Below are positions 34,122 through 38,175 of a stretch of 38,175 nt of DNA, in pieces. This DNA is from Chromera velia (lineage: Eukaryota; Sar; Chromeraceae). The stretch covers positions 15,769 through 53,943 of the forward strand of contig JAHBMJ010000210.1 in assembly GCA_018398765.1 (NCBI GenBank), written 5' to 3'. The notes beneath the pieces are model-generated. The model did not search any database. It worked only from the letters and a program-made list of their open reading frames with translations, and was not told the origin of the DNA. Every line of letters starts with the position of its first letter. The stretch's first letter is position 1. The translations under genes were made by a program, and so were the position numbers.

Positions 34122-37100
34122 AGAAAGAAGGAGCGAGGATGGATGGATGCAAGTGCTGAGATCCCATCAGACGCAAAGGAAACTGTTTACTGGGACAATC
34201 ATACCGAATGCATGTATTCAAACAGACATAGAGGTAGAGAAAGTGACTCTGTAAGCTGAGGCCTTCAGTGACTCGGCGGACAATATCATCAGGAAGTATG
34301 CTCTTGGAGTCTATCGAAGTGTTTTTGCATCTTCGAATGTGCGTGAATCGAGTGTGCCGCGCAAGGGAGGCTGAATTTTCGAATCTAGACATCCTTGCCT
34401 TTTTCCTTTGCGTTTTTTTTTTTCTCTTTTTTTGAATTCTTTTTGGCTAATTGCATCTGCTTGCTTGCAGACTCTGGTCAAGACGCTAAAGGGCGACGGT
34501 CCCAGACAATACGAAGTGCAGCTGAAGGTAGGTGTGTTGCAGGAGCGGTGGGTCATGCAGGGGAAAGTTATGAAAATGTGATGGTGCGATTGATTGTCAT
34601 GCTTGGAGTGTTTGGGTGGAGGGGTGGGGTGTATAAACAGAAGAGGGATGTGTGCAAGTATGAATCTTGCAAGGCTGGTTTTCCACCCCCCCCCCTCATC
34701 TTGTGTGTTGCAGATTCCCACTCAAGACATCAATTACGAAAAAGGGTACATTTTCAAGAAGTACACTCTTTCGAAGAACGCTTCGTACATGAAGCTCAAA
34801 CTCGTGGACAGATCCGAACTTTCAGGCCTCGACTGTGGAGACGGCGTCACTCTGAACCCCAACGATGAGAAGACAAAAGCATGCCTGCCATTCGATCAGG
34901 GCAGACTCAATCCAAATGACCCGAAATTCCCAATTGATGACGTGCGCATTTGCGTTGTCGCCAACCTTCTCTGTCGATCGGCTTGCGGACTCTTCCCGAA
35001 CGAAAAGGCGAAGTGCGATCAGCTGTACGACCCCAAGAAGCCATTCAATGTCATGGTCAGTCGGTCGGTCAGCTAATTGATTGATCGGTTTGCCTTGCCT
35101 TGTCTTGCCCCGATGGGTGGGTGTGCATGGAGTCATTGAGAAGGTTCTCTCTATCCCATGTAATGCAGATGTCAGAGTCGGGTAACGTAAACATTTTAAA
35201 CCAAAAAAAGACCATAGTCGTGATGCTTTTGCTTCTCTCTTTGGTGTTGTCGCTGCCCCATCCTTTGTCATACTGTTCTTCTGCTGTGTTAAATAGTTCT
35301 TCCTTCTTTTCTCAGAAAATGGCAGCGAGACACAATTTTCATTTTTTGTTGCAGGAGGTGGTCGAGAGAAAGGGACGCTCCCTGAAAAAGAATTATGAAT
35401 GAACAGAATATGTGAATGAAAGCGAGTGCATCCACCGTTGCAGGAGGTGGTCGAGAGAAAGGGACGCTCCCTGAAAAAGAATTATGAATGAACAGAATAG
35501 TGTATGAAAGCGAGTGCATCCACCGTTGCAGGAGGTGGTCGAGAGAAAGGGACGCAGCGGAATGGCGGAGAAGGGGAAGAAATTTGAAATCTTCCTCGAG
35601 CAGTACTGCGCCGCCTCCTCTTCCGACCTCTACCAAGAAAGCAGATGGAACAAAATCAGAGATCGGAACGGAGTCGGCAAGGGAGGAAGCAGAAGCAAAA
35701 GTCCTCCTGGAGAGGTCAGAGTTCGAAAGGGATTCCTCCAATTGACAGAGAGTGCGAAGGGAAACCACAAAGTTCGTGTGCCTCTCAAGCCGGCTCCAAA
35801 GAAAAGAACACCAGGAAGTCCATCTTCCCCTGCTCCCTTTTCATCTCCCACAAAGCTTTCGGATGCACCCAAGTTTGAGCCAAAGAAAGACCGACCCCCT
35901 CCACCGAAAACACGCCCTCGGCCATCCTCCAGCAGAGGCTCTTCGGGACAACCCCGCACAGGCAGAGCCCCCGCCCCTGTTCCTAAGAAGAAAGACAGAG
36001 CAGAGCCCGAGGCCGAAGATGCGCTCTTGGAAGAGCAGTCGCTTGTGTCTTCATCTCCCCGAAGGGCATGGTCAGTGCATGCATGGTTGTGTGGAAGGGA
36101 AAGATTTTGGCAGTGACGGTTTTGGAGCCTCTTTTTTCAGCCCGATGGCACACGGCTTACATGCATACAGACAGACAAATAAACAGCCAGAGTGTCGTGA
36201 AACTTTGATTACCTCTGTTGGCATGAGTGCGGATTTTCAGTCTGTCAACTGGCCTAGTCCGAGCTTGCTGACTTTTCTGTTATCCTTTCTCCTTTCCTCC
36301 CTGCTTCTCAGGTTCTCTTTTCATCTTTTCGGCTCTTTCCCTCTCTGTGGCTCTATCTCCTCTGGGTCTACATAGAGAGGCTTTTTTTTCTTTCTTTTCT
36401 TTTCTTTGGCTGCCCTCAGGTACTTTGCCCTGACAAAGAAACTGCCCTCCGAGGTCCTCCAGCCTCTGGCCCATCGTTTCTGTGCCACTCAGATGATCCC
36501 CAGATGGAGGTGTGGGCCTGAGGAGTGCGCCATTTGTGGACAGGTGGGGAGAGAGGGAGGGGCTCTTTTGTGTTCATCTGTTTTGTTTGTGAAGAGCTGA
36601 TAAGGACAGTGATCTGCAAAGAAGTGAAGCCTGCATGTCGGACGCTTGGGTCGCTCTCATGCAGCTTTTACACCCACCCTGCGTCTGGCTGATGCATTCT
36701 GGCTGTATCTCCATTTTCTGTGTCGACATGAATGTATGCATGTGTGTGCGTGTATGAAGGGTGCATCTTCCCTGCGTCTGGCTGATGCATTCTGGAAGTC
36801 GACAGGTAGCTTTGGTATCCTTGATTTTTTTCTGTGTCACCATTTTTTATGTCGACATGAGAATTTCATCACCCACATCCACTTTTTGTACTTCCTCACA
36901 GGTTGCGTCGTTCAGAGCTGGTTTCTGTATGTTTGTGCACGTATGTATGTATGTGTGTGGGTGTATGAATGTATGAGGGGATGAATGGGCGCATTTTCTC
37001 CCTCCCTCTTTCCCAGGTCGCGTCCTTTATGGCAGGAGCGGACTCGGATGGAGCCTGGAACATGTGCAAAGCCTACCGGACAATGGCAGTCACCGAGGGG

Positions 37101-37730
37101 GGAAAGGAGGGGGAGACGGACGACGCAGCGAACCCAACGATGCTGACCAATGCGGAGAAAACACGAAACTTTTCAAGAGCCGCAAAGTGCAAAGCGATCC
37201 ACACCCACATGACCTCCAGAAATGCAGACACAAGGGTGCGTGCATGCCGTCTTTCTTGCTCTTCTCTTCACGAGCTGCCCAACATGAATTTAGAAGGAAT
37301 CTTCACTTCCTTTCTTCTGTATCCTTCTGCCTTCTTGGAGGTGGAAATGATGTGTTGGCGTTTGTCAAAGTAGACGTTCCGAGTCGCGAAAGGGAGAAAT
37401 CCAATCTTTAAAAACAGTCACTCACATGTTTTCGTCCTCTGAAGTCCACCATGTCATCATTCTCAATTGTGCCTGCCTGCCTTCCTGCCTGAGTTTGCAG
37501 TTGGAAAAGCGCAAGATGATGCCTCGGGAGATCTGCGAGGACAATCATTTCTGTGCGTTGACAAGCTACTGGCACACCCCGGAGATGGATTTGAATGGAG
37601 TCATCAGGCCCTTCGACAAGTTGAGGGAGGTCAAGGAAAAGACAGCCGAGGCGAAGAAAAACGCAGTGGGCGCAGAAAAAGACACAGAGGAACGAGAGGT
37701 CAATTATCTGGATCGACTTAGATTGAAGAT

Positions 37731-37763
<33 letters not shown>

Positions 37764-38175
37764 CTCTCTCTCTTTCTTTCTCTCTCTCGATGTCGGTTTG
37801 TTTCTTTCGTCGGCCTACATTTTGACTCACTTTGCCCACCACTCATTGCTGCAGTCACATGGAGGCCACATCTTTCCCCTTCTCTTCTTTTTCTGTTCTC
37901 AGGTTCGTGAGACCCCCAAGCAGCAAGCCGAGAGGGAGGCGAAGACCATGTGCAGATTCTGCATCGAATATTCATTCAGGGCTTTCGGGAAGCCTCTGGG
38001 GTCGGGGAGAATCCCCAAGACAGAATCGAAGGTCCAATCGGCAAAGCTGTCGGTGATGTACTCGATGTGCGGGAACGTCCCGAAGTTCTATGTCGTGCAG
38101 AAACTTAGGTGGGTCGGTGGGGGGGGCGGTAGGTGGGTGGGTGGCTGAGTGCGTGGGTGGGTGAGTGGCTGGGTG
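23930..38175 (+). CDS. Very large secreted coiled-coil / Cys-rich protein, 25 exons, 3' end outside window
   Basis: Exons: 23930-24456, 24816-24965, 25391-25460, 26108-26294, 26914-27023, 27432-27574, 28009-28126, 28441-28523, 28842-28916, 29186-29336, 29715-30170, 30496-30662, 31301-31376, 31756-31896, 32083-32160, 32618-32748, 33088-33412, 33653-33775, 34471-34527, 34714-35055, 35532-36070, 36420-36543, 37017-37235, 37501-37698, 37903-38108. All junctions are GT-AG and all phases agree, giving 1598 codons plus two bases. Residues 1-20 are a signal peptide (MRILQSTLPFVFIAKASG). Residues 100-540 are Ala/Glu/Lys-rich and helical; 540-690 contain a PDTGA repeat; 772-818 are hydrophobic; 1057-1170 and 1350-1598 are Cys-rich with CxxC pairs (CAIC, CRFC); 1171-1349 are Lys/Pro/Ser-rich. 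No family recognised. Probably an extracellular or surface/vesicular structural protein (inference). Confidence 0.8.
25186..25274 (+). repeat. TGCC/TGTC tetranucleotide array in intron 2
   Basis: About 22 units. The sense strand is pyrimidine-rich; a TGTC array recurs at 25607-25640. Chance open frames over it (CLSVCLSV) are artefacts. Confidence 0.95.
25461..25516 (+). repeat. GTGA/GGGA microsatellite that begins with the exon 3 splice donor
   Basis: Exon 3 ends CCTGGA at 25460 and the intron opens GTGAGTGAGTGAG, so the donor is the first unit of the repeat; GGGA units and again GTGA units follow. Confidence 0.85.
25994..26085 (+). repeat. Imperfect triplicate of TTCCATGGATC with an A run
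   Basis: Three copies of an ACTTGATTCCATGGATC-like unit around AT-rich spacers and an 18-base A run, in intron 3. Confidence 0.8.
27098..27280 (+). repeat. CAGT/GAAT and CTCC/CACT arrays in intron 5
   Basis: CAGT then GAAT units at 27098-27147, and CTCC then CACT units at 27223-27280. Both are intronic. Confidence 0.9.
29939..30027 (+). repeat. 15-bp coding repeat (Pro-Asp-Thr-Gly-Ala) in exon 11
   Basis: CCCGACACCGGTGCT-type units encode PDTGA three to four times, then shorten to IDTG units and VPGAPV. It separates two helical segments of the large secreted protein and is likely a flexible linker. Confidence 0.9.
30680..30728 (+). repeat. GATA and GA array in intron 12
   Basis: GATA x5 then GA units, 20 bp after the exon 12 donor. 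About 570 bp of further intron (to 31300) shows no gene. Confidence 0.93.
31756..31896 (+). other. Hydrophobic exon 14 of the large gene
   Basis: It encodes PIIVDTLLITLELIFDIVSG followed by WGWILTALRLSWKFWKWARS. The first half is hydrophobic enough for a membrane helix; the second is Trp-rich and basic, typical of an interfacial amphipathic helix. It is the only such segment after the signal peptide. Confidence 0.6.
32517..32594 (+). repeat. TTCC/TTTC and TGTC polypyrimidine array before the exon 16 acceptor
   Basis: It ends 23 bp before the AG at 32616-32617 and supplies the polypyrimidine tract for that acceptor. A similar TTCC array (33596-33625) precedes the exon 18 acceptor. Confidence 0.93.
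33882..34118 (+). repeat. Long GA microsatellite in intron 18
   Basis: About 240 bp of GA with interspersed GAGAAGGAGA and GACAGA units. Both strands give spurious long open frames (EREREK or SLSLSL). Confidence 0.97.
35355..35555 (+). repeat. Tandem triplication of a splice acceptor and exon start
   Basis: GTTGCAG|GAGGTGGTCGAGAG occurs three times, with exon-start positions 35355, 35444 and 35532 (units of 89 and 88 bp; third copy truncated at 35555). The first two copies continue CGCTCCCTGAAAAAGAATTATGAATGA, an in-frame stop 16 codons in; only the third opens into the 539-bp exon 21. Confidence 0.93.
36677..36795 (+). repeat. Intronic duplication, 93-bp offset
   Basis: A 26-bp segment CCCTGCGTCTGGCTGATGCA(TTCTGG) is repeated exactly at 36677-36702 and 36770-36795. 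Downstream flanks (CCATTTT, GTCGACATGA) recur too, with divergence, in the intron between exons 22 and 23. Confidence 0.9.
37733..37788 (+). repeat. TC microsatellite in intron 24
   Basis: TC/TTTC units within a 204-bp intron that has no stop in the exon frame. Confidence 0.95.

Noticed and set aside
33796-34392. Long - strand SLSLSL ORF and + strand EREREK ORF
   Set aside because: Both are translations of the GA microsatellite.

Overview
The window looks like nuclear DNA of a photosynthetic protist with a complex (red-lineage) plastid, most plausibly a chromerid alveolate such as Chromera velia. The reasons are intron-rich genes with small exons and microsatellite-filled introns; a methyltransferase whose N-terminus reads as a signal peptide followed by Phe and an Arg/Ser-rich stretch (a bipartite plastid presequence); a protist-type chromodomain Ty3/gypsy element and a LINE; and many TGCATGC palindromes. 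Species assignment is inference.

Left third (1-14.3 kb) is retrotransposon territory. A + strand non-LTR element (about 1-5452) carries a Cys-rich CXC-like N-terminus, an AP-type endonuclease, a YADD reverse transcriptase and a C-terminal Cys/His segment. It lies in a single reading frame broken by four in-frame stops, and ends in a TAAG tail. A - strand Ty3/gypsy element (about 6111-14311) has gag (CCHC knuckle), protease, YIDD reverse transcriptase, RNase H, H2C2/DDE integrase and a chromodomain-like C-terminus, again almost entirely in one frame and broken by stops. It has a primer-binding-site-like sequence and tandem repeats in its leader, but I find no LTR pair.

Middle (14.3-22.3 kb): an anonymous stretch with palindromes and a tRNA-like pol III promoter relic, then two divergent host genes. 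On the - strand is a multi-exon SET-domain methyltransferase of the Rubisco-LSMT type (15588-20506); one exon junction is unresolved and an assembly gap sits in an intron. On the + strand is a two-exon secreted protein with an NTF2/SnoaL-like look (20998-22250). They share a promoter of about 490 bp rich in GCATGC palindromes.

Right (23.9 kb to the end): one very large + strand gene. I could chain 25 exons (23930-38108) with consistent splice phase into at least 1598 codons, and it runs off the window. It has a signal peptide, long charged helical stretches, an Asp-Thr-Gly-Ala-Pro repeat linker, a hydrophobic exon and a Cys-rich C-terminal half. I do not recognise the family; it is the most likely undescribed item here. 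Its splice sites are odd: 13 of 25 donors begin GTC, one donor lies inside a GTGA microsatellite, and one acceptor is triplicated so that two of the three copies lead to an immediate stop.
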